A stretch of 64,000 bases of DNA, taken from NCBI RefSeq assembly GCF_949628265.1, contig NC_088790.1:6700545-6764544 (forward strand). Reading direction: 5' to 3'. Every line of letters starts with the position of its first letter. Positions within the stretch are counted from its first letter, which is position 1. This DNA comes from Cloeon dipterum (taxonomy: Eukaryota > Arthropoda > Insecta > Ephemeroptera > Baetidae). The notes beneath the pieces are model-generated. The model was not told the origin of the DNA, did not search any database, and saw only the letters and a list, made by a program, of their open reading frames with translations. This document shows, piece by piece, positions 22,298-40,933 of the stretch. Position numbers and translations under genes: made by a program.

Positions 22298-23937
22298 TGG
22301 GAGCGTCTGGAAAACAAAATCTGATTCCATTTTTTCAGCATGAATGTTCTTGTATTTGTAACTCTTTTTGCAGAAAGTTGATTCTTAAAATACACAAATT
22401 TAAGTCTCCAAAATGTTTGTTTGCTTCCCATAATTTCATTGTTTCCAAATTTACACCTGGTAAATGATTAAATGAAGATTTAATGCCAAAATATGTGTTG
22501 GAAAATATCATTCTCAATCATTATCTTAAAAAACTAAAAGATACATGTCGCGTTCTCTTCATTGATGAACGCTGTTTCAAAAGTAAAACGATTTCTGCTA
22601 ACTGCAAACGTGTATCTACTAAAAGATAATCCATTGCTGCAACAACAGTATGTTGGTTAAGTGAACCTACTACAAACGTGTCAACATTATATATATCAAA
22701 GTACATTTTCCTAGTGGAAATTAGGCAAGAACCAGCTCATTATAAAATCTTATTCACAATTTTTACGAGTAAAAGATCTACGTTGGAGATCAATTTTTGG
22801 AAATCACGAACATCACTTTTTGTACTCCTGCAAATACATCTACGTGAATCAGGTCTGGACAGGCAGTTAGCAAGTAATCCCAGTGACGCTTCCAATTTAA
22901 GCGGCCAGGTACAATCAATCTGGCGTTTTCCCTGGGGCATTGCAACTGCCAGTCATGACATGCTGAGTGGGGAAAGATTGAAATTTGCCCAATGCTCGCA
23001 AAACTCAACATGCTTTTTCATCTCTATTGCCTTTGATTAGGGTCAACTAGTTAAAATTTAGTGAGCATTGAACAGACTGCTGAAATTTCCACTTGCTAGC
23101 AGGTATGAGGTGATCTCATATGATAATGGTAAAAAGCTACTTAGGAGATAGTTGTATCACAATCACTGCGGCTCCACTTTTGGTCCACACCATCCATCAC
23201 TATGCGAGATAAACGAGAACTAGTTGTGTCTTGTCCTGAGAATTGCAGCCACTCCGGCACGCACGTGTCATATAGAATCTCCGTCAGATGGGAAAACAAG
23301 ACCCTGGTCACAGTTACTGGCCGAGCTGAAGCTGCTTGAGCTCAGATCCTCCAAACTACTGTCGCCTGAAATGTTCAATATATTCCAGGGTACTTTCACT
23401 AAGCCACAGAATGAATTTTCGATACTTAATTTTTTGGAAACAAGTTTTTGTCGCGTAAAATCGAATAGCAGGGTCTGGGAGATGCTAAGCAGATATAATA
23501 TAGAAGGAATTCAAGAGAATAGTGATGCCACGATATGGTTTGCAATTAAAATAACCATCTCTTTATTTTGCGAACAATAAATAAATCATTGGCGAGAGTC
23601 AATAAATATATGTCTGGTTAATACACGCACACATTGGCTGAGTAGTCGATTCCTGATTTTACGCAAAAAATCGTTAATGGACACAACATGGGAGTGCTGA
23701 AAATCTCACACTGACAAAATTGCTTTCCACGTGACTTGTCAAGGCAACAATTAACAATTTAATAGGCGAATGATGTTGCTGTGTGTCTATACAATAACTG
23801 GTTGAACTATGTCAGTCTTAAATTACTGTTTCTGAAAACAGAGCAGCAACCAAAGCGTGGAAATGCAGACACAGTTGCACAAACTGGAATCCAGCGAAAT
23901 TAGTCACAACGTTTTGAGCATATATATATATGTAAAG

Positions 23938-23968
<31 letters not shown>

Positions 23969-25119
23969 TGTGTTTGTTCGTAAAAAAGCTGATGGGATAG
24001 CTACAATGGTTCATGTCTGCATTTCCATGCTTTAATTAGCGCCAATACTCACTGGTTGTGTGGTTAACATGGTGTTTCTAGAGATACAATTTGTGTCAAA
24101 TTGGTTGAAATACATAGGGAAACTCATTATTTTTGTCTCAAGTTAATTATGTTACAATACACTTAAATATAATAACTAAGCTTTTTTATTCGACAGGCAC
24201 CGGGCAGTGAACAAATAAATTAATAAATTAAAATCATTTAGCGTATGGGGCTTAGTTTGGAACACCCAAAATTCTCGAGATCAAAGGATAACAGATAATA
24301 TTGCTTCTTCATAATCTTGGTTTTCATACGTTACATATCAATTTGGGCCTCGAGTTTGGTAGAGTTTGTGAAAACTCGTGAAATGATATGTCTTTAACAA
24401 GCTAGCTTGCTAAATTTTGTTTGAAATTACTATCCACGTGTGTGTAGTGGTTGTCATATTTTTTCTTCATGAAGGAGCAATGATTGTTTACAGAATCTTA
24501 CGGGTCTTGTAATCAACAAAAGGTTTGTTGAACGAATAGGGAGATTTGATTCAGTCAATTTGAGGGTGTCTGTTTTTCTCAAAAATCTTTCACAGTCTGG
24601 TGGTCAGCAGTGCTGCCGTCATTTCTTTTACATTTTAATACTTTTTTTGGCAATTTTCTCACTTACTTATAGAAGAGAGATTAAAATAGCATTCTAGTGC
24701 TGGCCATTAATGATTATTGTACATACATGGTTTATTAAAAACGAGTGCACTAGCAAAATTAAGTGACACTAATTAAATTAAGGAATAAAACGGGTAAACA
24801 TAAGCACATAATCACAATACAATAATTCACTTAAACGTTACTTTGCCATAAAAATATGGTCAGCAAAAATATCAAGGTTACCCGAAAATGGTAAATAAAA
24901 TTAACATAAAAAACTTATATCCGTTAATAAGCAATTATTAAATCAAAATCGACTTTTGCAAAAGGATTAGATGATAGGTTCGATCAGCGAGTTAATTTTA
25001 GGTTTAGCAAATGGCCAGCACAAACGTAAGAGAAGGCAAATGTGCACACCCTAATCAAACAAATTGGTCCTGTGAGAACTTACACAGACTCACATTAACA
25101 AGCTATCAAACACGTTACG
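22298..25119. other. Gene-poor region between RFC4 and BCAS3
   Basis: 2.8 kb between two convergent genes. No intact gene is supported. A minus-strand stretch around 22740-23011 reads like decayed coding sequence (LLTACPDLIHVDVF, then DVRDFQKLI in another frame), perhaps from a leucine-rich-repeat gene. An AT microsatellite and a flanking inverted repeat follow. From 24040 to 25119 I see nothing. Confidence 0.45.
23852..24033. repeat. AT microsatellite flanked by a 20-bp inverted repeat
   Basis: AAAGCGTGGAAATGCAGACA at 23852-23871 and its reverse complement at 24014-24033 differ at one base. Between them lies an AT dinucleotide run (about 23920-23965, broken by TGTAAAG). The arrangement recalls a short palindromic element that has lost or never had clear target-site duplications. 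Confidence 0.6.
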
Positions 25120-30981
<5,862 letters not shown>

Positions 30982-31871
30982 CTAGGACCACAAGGGTTTC
31001 GCTGACAGCGTTTCAGCACCTCCGAATTTATCAAAGGGCTTTCAACGCACGGGGTGTGGAGCTAAATAGACGAGGGTGAGCTGTTGCGTGCTGTTGAGGA
31101 ATATCAGAGTATGAGTATTGTGTTTCGAGTAAAGAAAAAATTGGTTCTAGTTTTACGTAAGCCCTTTAGCTGGCAAACCTGTCAAGAGGAATGGCGCTAT
31201 TGGCTGCAACCAGAGAGGGGGTAATAGGAAAAATCGATTACTTTCCCCGGGACAACCGGTTTATAATGTCAGAACATGAACTTCAACCGGTAAAATTTAC
31301 CAGTTAAAACTGAATTGAGAAGTAGAGGAATAAATATGCGAGCTACTGTGAGAGTATACTACACTATTACTATAATGTCGCAATAAATTTATGGGTTTTT
31401 TATTCAAAAAATCCTACTTAAAATATTTTATATTTTCTGGTCTTTAAGATCTAAATATCACCTAGCTAGTATTTTTGAAAACCCAAAAAGAGACTCGCGT
31501 TGTATTTACATTTATGAGTTTTGTACTATTAACGAAAAACTCAATCTTCATATAACGGTTTTCAGAAAGCAGTTTACGAAATTAAAGAATACATATTTAA
31601 TAGGGCTCATCTCAAAATAAATCATTATTTATTTAGTCAGATAACAAATCTAAACAAAAGTGTGCTAACATAATATAACATTTGAGAAAATCTAGAAACG
31701 CTCTTGTCTACGCTTGTCCATTAACTATTTAAGAAATAATTTGTACGCCATAGGACATTATTTGAATTAAACACAAATAAACACACAGTCATGCGGTTGA
31801 GATTCCTTCTTTGACAATGGTGGAGTTAATTTTAGAGATATAATATCGGGTTTCACAATATTTATATACTT
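30982..31871. other. BCAS3 promoter and SLC38A11 3' flank
   Basis: No gene seen. Near 31231-31300 stand AAATCGAT, a perfect AACCGGTT (31254-31261) and CAACCGGTAAA, candidate promoter motifs for BCAS3 about 270 bp above its ATG. The rest is AT-rich. Confidence 0.45.
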
Positions 31872-34800
31872 TTATTTTGGCTCAACCATGGTCGTGTTGT
31901 CTAGGTCGCGGCAGTAAGACATTGATACTCCGTGGCTGCACTCGCTGGCTGTCTCAAAGTTGATGATAAGCATCGTGGTGCCCATGATCGCAACGATGGC
32001 CCCAAATAATGCTGTCAGGAGGGCGGGAAACTTTTTCTTCGAAAAGAGGGATCCTTGTTCCAATTTGCAGTAGCACATGGCCGGGAGCAAATACGCAAGC
32101 GGGACCGCGGCAAGGATGCCCTGCGCAAGAGAAATTATTATTATATTATTTTCTACTCGCGCGGCCGGGAGTGTAAAATTGTTACATTTAATTCCAACAC
32201 GATTCCTAGACAGTCGGTGATCATGGAGAGGAGAAGAGTGACGAGAACCAGCAAGAGGGAGATGCTGACGTGCATTGCTGTTGTGTCAGGTCGCCCGCAA
32301 AGGACGGTGTTCTTCAACACCTCCCGAGCCACAAAGCACTCAAACGGATACGTCAACAGAATGGTCGCGCTGAACAATACCCGGGCACCGTTCATGAGAT
32401 CATCGCTCCAGCAGTAATTTTCCAAAAGATCGCCTTGAATCAGATTAAAAAGGATTAAAATTATAAGGGTCGTTATCTGCAAATTTATTAATGCAGAGAG
32501 AGATGTGTCCCAAAAGCCCAAAAAGCATATTATGCCCCCAAACCTTTATTGTGTAGTAAAAGTGAAAACTCATCACTGCCGAAATGAATCTCAGGTTAAC
32601 TGTGAATGTTATATTTATTTTATGCTAAAAGATAACCCATTAAGGCAAAAAACAACAAAATTATGTTTGCCATTTGAATTATTATTATTATTTTGCCATA
32701 CAATGGAATGATTGATTCTCTAAGTAGTGAGATAGGCGCCCCTGCTTTGCCACAATCGGCAACTGTAACTATGCGTGCACCAGATAACATCACGAACGCG
32801 TAAAATGAGACAGCACACGCAACAAGGGGTGAGCCCGGAACATTTAAGGTTTAAGGTGCAAGGTCGCTCTACCTCCACATCAGAGCGGACTCGAGGCAAT
32901 TAATTGATCCAAAAGTGAGTCAAACGCATGATTTCATCCCAGATTCAGTAGAGAGCTAAAAAAAAATCACGGAAAATTCAATTATGCAGTAACTGCCATC
33001 GATCGCACTTTAATTTTCTTTTCTTTCCATATACATATATTGGTTGGATTTTTTTTTATTTGTGGTTTTAAAGACGTGCCTATAATTGAGACCCACAGCA
33101 GTTGGGTGAGTTTTTAATTAACAATTTACGTCATTCATTTTTATGACTCAAAATTAGTTCGCATCAATAATTTTCCCCGAAAAAAATACATTTTAGTAGA
33201 TTGAGGGTTGTTTTTATTCTTCCTGGGCACAAATGTATTATGGAATTGCCAAATCTAATTTTGAATCTAAAAATATCAAACCCTAAAAATGAAAAAAAAA
33301 ATTGATCAAATAATAAAGAGGGTTTTTAAGAAAATACTTATTTTTCTTTGAGTGAATTGAAATGACAGTAAAAGCCCGAAATAAAATCAATTTACTGCAC
33401 AGCGCAATCAATTTTTCGTACGAACGTAATCCGTTAAGAAAAGCAAAATTTTAAAAAAATCTTTATTTGCTAACGTTCCATGAATGCAAACTTAGAGAGT
33501 TTAGAGTAAATTTCAACCTATTAAAAAAACCGGGACAATTTTCACTTACCTTGCGCCCAATCTGTGAAAGTGGCATAGCCGATGGCGCCGAAAGCAAAGG
33601 AAATGAGTGCGGAGACGCCGACAGAAATGTGCGTGACCGTGTCCCAGCGCCTCTGGCTCGCGTCCTCCATCGAGTGGTAGATGAGGAAGGTGTTGTGGTG
33701 GCACATGAAGGCGAAGGCCATGATGCCAACGGCCTGCACGACGTCCCCCTTAGCAAAGCGCCAGCCGTCGGCAACCGGTGGGACCAGCGGCTCCATGTAC
33801 GGCGCCCTGGCGATGATCGCCGCCAGGATCAGGCCGACGAACACGAGGGACATGAAGGAGACGCGCGAGAGACGCGCCACGTCGCGCTGCAGGCACAGTG
33901 GCAGCGTGATCAGCAGCGTCGCCACCAGCGTCACGAGCTCGCGGTGCGTCAGGGCCGAGTTGTGCGACATGTCAAACACGCGGATCAGTACTTTGGTCAC
34001 GGTGTCGCCCACCACTATGTTGTAGCTGACCATTGCTACCAAGGGACAGTAAAGGTTTTTAGCAAAGTATAGTGATTTTGTAACATTTTTAAAAGGATGT
34101 AGTAAAATATCAGCGATCAAATCTATTAAAAATCCAAGACTATAGAGATGTATACTGCTAGTCCAACAATTAGATTAATTGTGTCCTCTAGATCACATTG
34201 ACATTTTGGGATTTTCATATTTTCTTGCCTTATTAATTTAATTTTTAACTGTGTCTAGCTGATTTATTCTAGAGCCACAAGGACAAAAATCGATAAGATT
34301 GTATTATTTATTAAGGTATCAACATATTTAAAAATTAGGAATGTTTTGAAACAAATTTGTAAACAGTGTAAAAATTACTTTAACTCATGTTTTTTATTTA
34401 TATATAATTTAAAAATAGATATGCTTAACCATTAGCTTCATGGCTAATAATTATCCAGAACTTAATTTCACATAATGTTCCAGAAGAAAATAATGAAAAG
34501 CTTCGGTGCTTGTCAGTGCTAAATTTATATTCATTAAGAGCGAGACTGAATATGAAAATTAAGTTAGGCAACTCCTCTACATGACTGATGCACAGGTTGC
34601 ATAACCATAGACTTATTCTTGCCTCAAACACGTTTCGTTTATGGAACAGATAATAAGGAAAAAGGAAAAGGATTTATTTTCCTAGAGAAAAACTAATTGA
34701 AAATTGCACGGTAATCAATACACACATTCGTCCTTTTCACCAATCAATGTTGAGAATATTTCAATCGTTGTGATAGTAATACAACTAAAGTAATAAAAAA

Positions 34801-37800
34801 TAAATAAGAATAATTGAAATAAATATAAAAACTTTGAAAAATGATCTTTCTTACCAATAAAAGGGTAAAAAAACTGGAGAGTAGAGAGGAGGATGTAACC
34901 GGGCCTGCCGAAAGCTGCGTGCATGATGCCCTGGTAGGAAAAAGCTCCGCAGAGGTGTCCGCTTCGCACCATTAACACGAGTGAATAGTCGGTGATGACA
35001 GCCACAACCAATAGTAGAATCAGTCCGAAGCCAAATCCTGCTTCTTTCAAAGCGTAAGCCATGCCTGCGAAATATTGATCAGCTCGATAAGAACCGCTAA
35101 GTCATTATATAGTCCAATTTTGCTCTGCCTGCACCCACCACATTAACGTTAGCGTAGCTCAAGTGAATATTACGGCCTAAAAGGCGAAGGAAAATTAATA
35201 TCTGCTAATAAATAACTGTGGGCGGATTTCTTCCTTTTTAAGATAAATCTGCCTTAAATATGGTATCAGAAAGGGGAATTCATTATACAAAATAATTTTA
35301 TTCATAAATCTACCCTTGGGCGAAGAAAAATTAACCATCCATCTACGCAACATGGAAAATGTTTATGTCTTCTAAGGGGAAGAGAGTAATTTACAAATAT
35401 TTGCACTCTGCGATTTTATTGACATTTCGCTCTGACAGACTGTAGGCAGTTGAAACCTACTCGTCAGACTGTCCGCCCACTCACTTTTGAGAAATTTGAA
35501 CACGTGACTATAGTTCTGCGCGGAAGATTAATTCTGTGAAATGGGAGGAATAGGGCAGCGCAAAATCCATTTTCAACCCAACCCACGCACGGGATCGCGT
35601 TTTCAATTCAGAAGAGGGAGCGTCCCAGGGGAAAATATGTTATCGCCGCTATGATTAAGAGCGTTTAGCGTCAGATCAAAACAAAAGCGGAGGGCTTTCG
35701 ACTGACCGATCACCCCACTGCCGATGATGGAGTTGATATAGTTGAAGCTGGCCGAGGCAATGCTGCTCTTGAAAACGGCGCCGTCATCCTGCAAAACAGG
35801 CAAACACGACGAGTGAGCGTTATTAATCCATGTCCCTTGACCTCAAGAAGCACCTGTTCAATCAGCTGCTTTGTGTCGCTAGCAGATCCCTCAGAGGCAG
35901 CCGGACTCTAAAAAAATAAGAGGTGCAATTATACCTTTGATACAGATTTTAATTTATCGGTGAAAATGTTTACATATTAAAATTAATCTCACACGTCTTT
36001 TAGAGGGATTTTCCATGAAGAATGGGACCAAAATCAGTGAAAGAAATAGTAAAAATCTTCATAAAAGTTCGATTAATTTAAAATTAGGGATTAACCCACT
36101 TTTCATATTTTATAATGATTTCTACATCCTCAATCCACACGTCATTTAAATAGAGATAAATTTAGAATTTGCCACACACTTAAAATTAACCATATCTCAA
36201 CTCTCTTGTTCGTCTGAAAATTGTAATTATAACTGCCATAAAGCTATCAAGCTTTGCAATGATTGCAAAAGTTTTCCTATCTATCAGACAGGCGATGAAG
36301 TGCGAGCCATTAATTTTCTCCTGTCGATTTTCTCACTTTATTCAGGTCTTGGGCTGTGCTGGCGAGCCGAACGACCCACGCACCTGATGACGATTGCTCA
36401 GCGCCGCGGGAAGGCATCTCTCGATCATACTTGGGCACTAGGGGATTCTTTTTAATTTCGTCCTGTTCTGTGCTGGGCGGCGGGGAATGCGAGGAATTGC
36501 ATTATTGAGTCGCGCGATGGCATGTGCGCGCCGGCCGCACTTGGCAGCCTTTTCGCTCACGTCGTCTGCAGCCTCACGGCATCGCTGCGCTGCAATAAAT
36601 ATGTATTTTGCCTATTTCCTCGCTCAGCAGTCTTCAGTGCACGCCTGTTGCATATTCAGCAGGATCAAAGAGGAGTGGATTGAAACAAAGGCACCCGGCC
36701 GCCTTCTGCCTTCCCCGGTGGACTCGATTTCGCACTCTCTGGGGATGAATATTCAACGGTCTTGCCGTGCCGACGAAGCTTTCAAGGGATAATGATTCGA
36801 TCAAAACGGATTTGCTGATTGATGGAGATGGAGAGAATCTTTTTGCAATAAAAATTGAGACGATGGCGTGTCTACTTTGAATGCAAATCGGCCCATTGCG
36901 AGTGCTTCAAACAACTTTTTTACTGGCTTCGTTTCTTTTTCTCACGTGGAAACTGCATATTCCTTTTCCTCCCTCAGTGCCGAGAGAAAAGAGGAAAAGC
37001 GAACTAACCTCTCTGCTAGCTCTCAGCTTCCAACCGTGCTTTACAACTCTCACGCGAGCTCTCAAAGCTCCACAAGTTGCGATCGATTTAGTGGCACTCG
37101 GCGACAAATTGCGATAATTCACTTACAACCCCTGGACCGAAAGGAAAAGTCAGACAGAAAGAAATTTTCTTTTGACCGTCACGTAGCTCCTTTCCGTTCA
37201 AAAGGCGCATACTGGCTTCCATGGGATTTAGGTATCAAATAATACACGCAATCTAAAGTTTTTAGCAATAAAATAAGCGACTTTGTATTCGAAAAATATC
37301 ATTATTAATAGAGAGGACGAAAAGATATAACACGCTAACCGTTGTTTTTTTTACCGGCACAGTTTATTTTTATAATGTGCTGTGAGAAAATTGGACGTTA
37401 AATTTTATATTTTGATGTAGCTCTATTGACTTGATTGTAATATTAATTATTTCTCTGGGTTTTTTTACTTTAATAAAATATGTTGAGAAAAAATAAAACC
37501 AGGCTTCATCGTTGTTTCAATTTCGACATTTTAATTCTCAACCAGTTTCGACGTCATCAAGTACGTCCTAATCATGAGTAATCATACAACAATACATTTA
37601 TGTCACATCTAAAATTACACAATTCAAAAAAAATCAAAGCGCTTCTTTACAAATACCACCAACCTATTCATGAGGCAGTTGAGGCTTGCTCCAAAGACCA
37701 AATGTGACAATTCTATGTCCACCGCTTGTTTAAATATACGCGATTATCACAGGTGGTTTTATTTTTTCTCAACCTAGAAGCAACCTCGAGCGGTCACCGC

Positions 37801-39209
37801 TATTTCAAAATTTTAACAAAGCATATTAACAAAAAGAAAAAAGCAAGAAATTTACACTCAGCAGCAGGTAATTGTATTAAATTTGAAATATTGAATGGCG
37901 CAGCTCTTTGCAGATTTTCACTTAGGACGGAAAGTTTATTTGTGAAACTTTTATGGTCCGGAATAAAATAACTCGCTGTCGTATACTTTGCAGCGGCTGT
38001 GTCGGTCCAACAGGCCTCATTAGCAGTACTTGAAGTCCGAAATATAAAATTCTTACCACAGTATTAATCGCATAGAGTTCGACATTGCTCAAATTTCACC
38101 AATTTCTTTCAATCCTTAGTAAATTTTCGCACCTTTTGATAGTTCCAATACCCTCAATTATATGAAAAACTCGAAAAGAACTGGTCTGTAATGATCATCA
38201 GAAATTAAACAATAAATAAGCTGATAGTCTGACGGCAATTTCATCGTTTGTTTGTACCAATTTCATTTATTCCCATAAGAAAAGAAGTCTTTATTCTTTT
38301 TAAAGACCACCACTCATTGAGAAATCTTAGGAGGAGGTCTATTATCGATTCAACGGTGAGGTCTTGTGACTTAACTGAGGAGGCTCGCACAATTATGCTG
38401 AATTGACAGACGAGCCGTGGGTATCTAGTTTCACCCGGCGACTAGCAAGTGCTTGTTTTAGCGTCAACTGGCGTCAACGGAGCACAGACAGGCCCCTATT
38501 CCTTTTTTCATGGCTACCACAGCCGTAAACGAAAAAAATTGCTAAGGTTTCGCCTACTCCAAAATATTTGTTCGCAGGATTTGGCAGAAAATCTCCACCA
38601 ATGAGTGAAATGAATTTTACGAAATGCCAAATTTAACCATTTTGGCACTCACATAAAAAGAGAAACTTAATTATTCATTCCCAACTCTTTCTTCAATGGC
38701 AATGCAGGCCAAAAAATCAGAAAAAAATCATGCCTTACTCAGCACGTGACAAATTAGAATTCTTCTGCCGTGCGTTTGACATTAATATTCATAGCACATT
38801 CAAAAGAGCAATTTTTCACCTGACGAGACGCGCTAAAACTGACTAAGCAATCACATAAAAGACAGCATTAATAATTGTACATTCAAGTCAGAAGCCCCTT
38901 TCGCTAATTTTTTTTAATACCGACTGAATTTTAATGAGTGTCTGACTGTCTGCTTATTTCTTCAGAATGTCCTCCAATCGAAGAAATATTAAAACAGTGA
39001 GAGCGAAAAATTTATAATTGAAATTTAGCGTTTTACTTGTGAATTGGTTAACATTGTGATGTGTTGGTTTATATAATTAAAGAAAAATGAATATTGTATG
39101 CCATATAGAGCAAATTAGGTGAAAAATTAGGTACCTGTTGAATGAAAGTTGCCTGGCCAACAGTTTTGGTTTTGAGTGGGGTTGTTTCAGTGGCCGCCTT
39201 GGTGGCCAT
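31872..39209 (-). CDS. SLC38A11: Sodium-coupled neutral amino acid transporter, SLC38A11 type
   Basis: Multipass membrane transporter of the amino acid/auxin permease (SLC38) family. Exons: 39209-39135, 35907-35854 (or to 35842), 35788-35707, 35064-34855, 34035-33550, 32433-32186, 32120-31872; 467 residues or 471 with the longer exon 2. Matching blocks are NYINSIIGSGVIG at TM1, GFGFGLILL, TDYSLVLM, PGYILLSTLQFFYPFIAMVSYN, VQAVGIMAFAFMCHHNTFLIY, GDLLENYC, LTYPFECFVAREV and DCLGIVLELN, in the SLC38A11 order. The start is taken at 39209 (MATKAATETTPLKTK) because it has a strong start context (ACGCCATGG), a perfect CAG/GTAC donor and the right phase. A 3.2-kb first intron separates it from the body. 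Exon 2 has two in-phase donors four codons apart. Substrate is inferred from the family only. Confidence 0.9.
35908..39134. other. Long first intron of SLC38A11
   Basis: 3.2 kb. The section 36340-36790 is GC-richer than the rest and could hold an enhancer or an internal promoter. Open frames here (for example 36487-36792 and 36868-37242 on plus) show no family resemblance and are taken as chance. I see no transposon-coding sequence. Confidence 0.5.
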
Positions 39210-40933
39210 GGCGTAGCCGTGGCCCGTCAGGTGCGGCCGTCACAGGGCGATTGCCGCAGTTGATGGGGTTCGACAAAGCCGACGTGAGACTGCTGAAGAG
39301 TGCATACACATCTCGCTCCGCTCCTATAGCTGCTTCACTGCCATGCGCATTTGGTCCCTCTCACGATATATTGTATGTTGTGCTATGTACCATTGGAAAT
39401 AAATAAAAATAAATAAATTCACTTGCATAATATTGGATGAATTATACTATCACAATCATTTTTAAGTCTTTATATTTTTATAGTAATTAAAAACAAATTA
39501 TACAGACTTAAATTTAACATCATGAGATATATAATCTCAAGTTTAAGGACTTATGCTTTGTAATAAAATTTCTTTCTTTCTAACGGTATTGTCAGGACCT
39601 GAGTTCATTTTATGGAAGCCTTCCGATTTTTTCAAATTTGTTGATCAATGAGACGAATAATATTTAAACTTTTCATTTCTTTCAATTCAATTACTAAGTA
39701 TTATATCCTCTCTTTATCTACAATAATTATAATATTTTTATTAATTAATCTGATATTATTTTTAGGTAATAACTGTACACGCGATGGGTCTATAAATGAG
39801 GACATGTCGGGCAATGGCACCTAAACAAAATTAGAGCAACCCAGAGTTCCACGGCGCCAATCCACACAGCAGGAACCGTGAGGTATACTTGTTTGAGCAG
39901 GATGATTGCCAGGAACCTCGACGACAGTTTGGACAGTTTTTCTTCAAAAATTGAATTGACTGACGAAGCATTTTTTATTATTTTCTTCTCTGTCAAATCT
40001 GTTTTTAATATTCCAACCGTAGACACCACAAGAATCCATCTGATATTTTAAAAATATTTGTTCTAGATTCTTCTAAGTTCAACGAGAAGGCAATTAAGCT
40101 TGAACTTGGTTCAGTCACGTATCACCACCAAGATCGTAAAAATTCCAATGTGTGCTAGCATAATGGCAAATCTCGTAAAAAGCCCTCAAAGGTTAGAATG
40201 AATTGTTTAGGGCCACTTACATCGGTACCACTGCATAATATGTGCTGTAGGAAATCACTTGTCTTGTCCGTACCTGCATCGCAGTTCACAAGAGCAGACG
40301 TTCTTGTGAATACTTATGCCACCCGCACTGAAGGAGTGTGTTGCGGCGCAGCTTCTTTGCCTCTTTAAGGCGTACTCCACAATTACGAGTTTTATTTTAA
40401 CCTTGTCTTCATATCAAGAGGAGCCCCTTTGCCACATGTCCGAAATTTTTTCTATATTAATTTCTGTACACATTTATTGATAAATATTATTGTTATATCC
40501 CAAGAATTCATTCAGGTATTTAATGAATTTAATTTAATTGCTGTTCATTGAACAATTTGCTAACATTAGTTTCTCTAAAACTGAAATCAACTAGTCTAGT
40601 CAAAATTATTTAAAGCGTAAAAATTACTATAAACATAATAAAATATAAAAATTCACTTCCACTTAAGACAGCTAATAACTCTGAAACGATGCTATATTAC
40701 AATAGCAGCCTTTATAATTAGGAAAAGCATGTTTCACAACTCTATCTACTAAAGGTACAATTCAAATTTCTCAAAAAAATCAGTTATTGTTGGATCCTTA
40801 TCTATAAATATAAGAACATGCCACTAACATGGATCAAGAGCGATGATTTGATAGACAAATGAAGTGTGTGATAAGGCGACTGAATATAAAGGAAACAGCT
40901 CCCGCATAAATTACGAATTTGATCAAGAAAACC
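39210..40933. other. Region between SLC38A11 and the serine protease
   Basis: 39210-39360 is GC-rich and is the likely 5' UTR/promoter of SLC38A11. A minus-strand frame at 39790-40029 is hydrophobic but unrecognised. A short hairpin (TTCACAAGA at 40285 with TCTTGTGAA at 40302) stands in a GC-richer island, 40230-40370, which might be an untranslated exon. The last 60 bp are the protease promoter. Confidence 0.45.
40885..40890 (+). promoter_or_regulatory. TATA box of the serine protease
   Basis: TATAAA 44 bp before the ATG, with TGATAAGG just upstream (40869-40876), a GATA-factor type site common at gut-expressed digestive protease genes. This spacing implies a 5' UTR of about 20 nt. Confidence 0.6.

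Noticed and set aside
22521-23580. An intact gene in the RFC4-BCAS3 gap
   Set aside because: Frames are short, on both strands and broken; no start, splice pattern or family match. Kept only as a possible relic at 22740-23011.
33467-34072. 201-residue open frame on the plus strand
   Set aside because: Exact antisense of the large SLC38A11 exon, rich in His/Arg/Asp as antisense of membrane segments. No family resemblance.
36384-36428. Candidate first exon of SLC38A11 (MIERCLPAALSNRHQ) with a donor in phase
   Set aside because: 39209-39135 has a much better start context and donor and a hydrophilic Thr/Lys-rich N-terminus typical of the family. The candidate may still be an alternative.
36487-37242. 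Two plus-strand frames in the first SLC38A11 intron
   Set aside because: No recognisable domains; they follow GC-rich non-coding sequence and have no matching exon structure.
39790-40029. 79-residue hydrophobic minus-strand frame (IILLKQVYLTVPAVWIG)
   Set aside because: Suggests a receptor or membrane fragment, but there is no family block, no partner exon and no clear splice sites.
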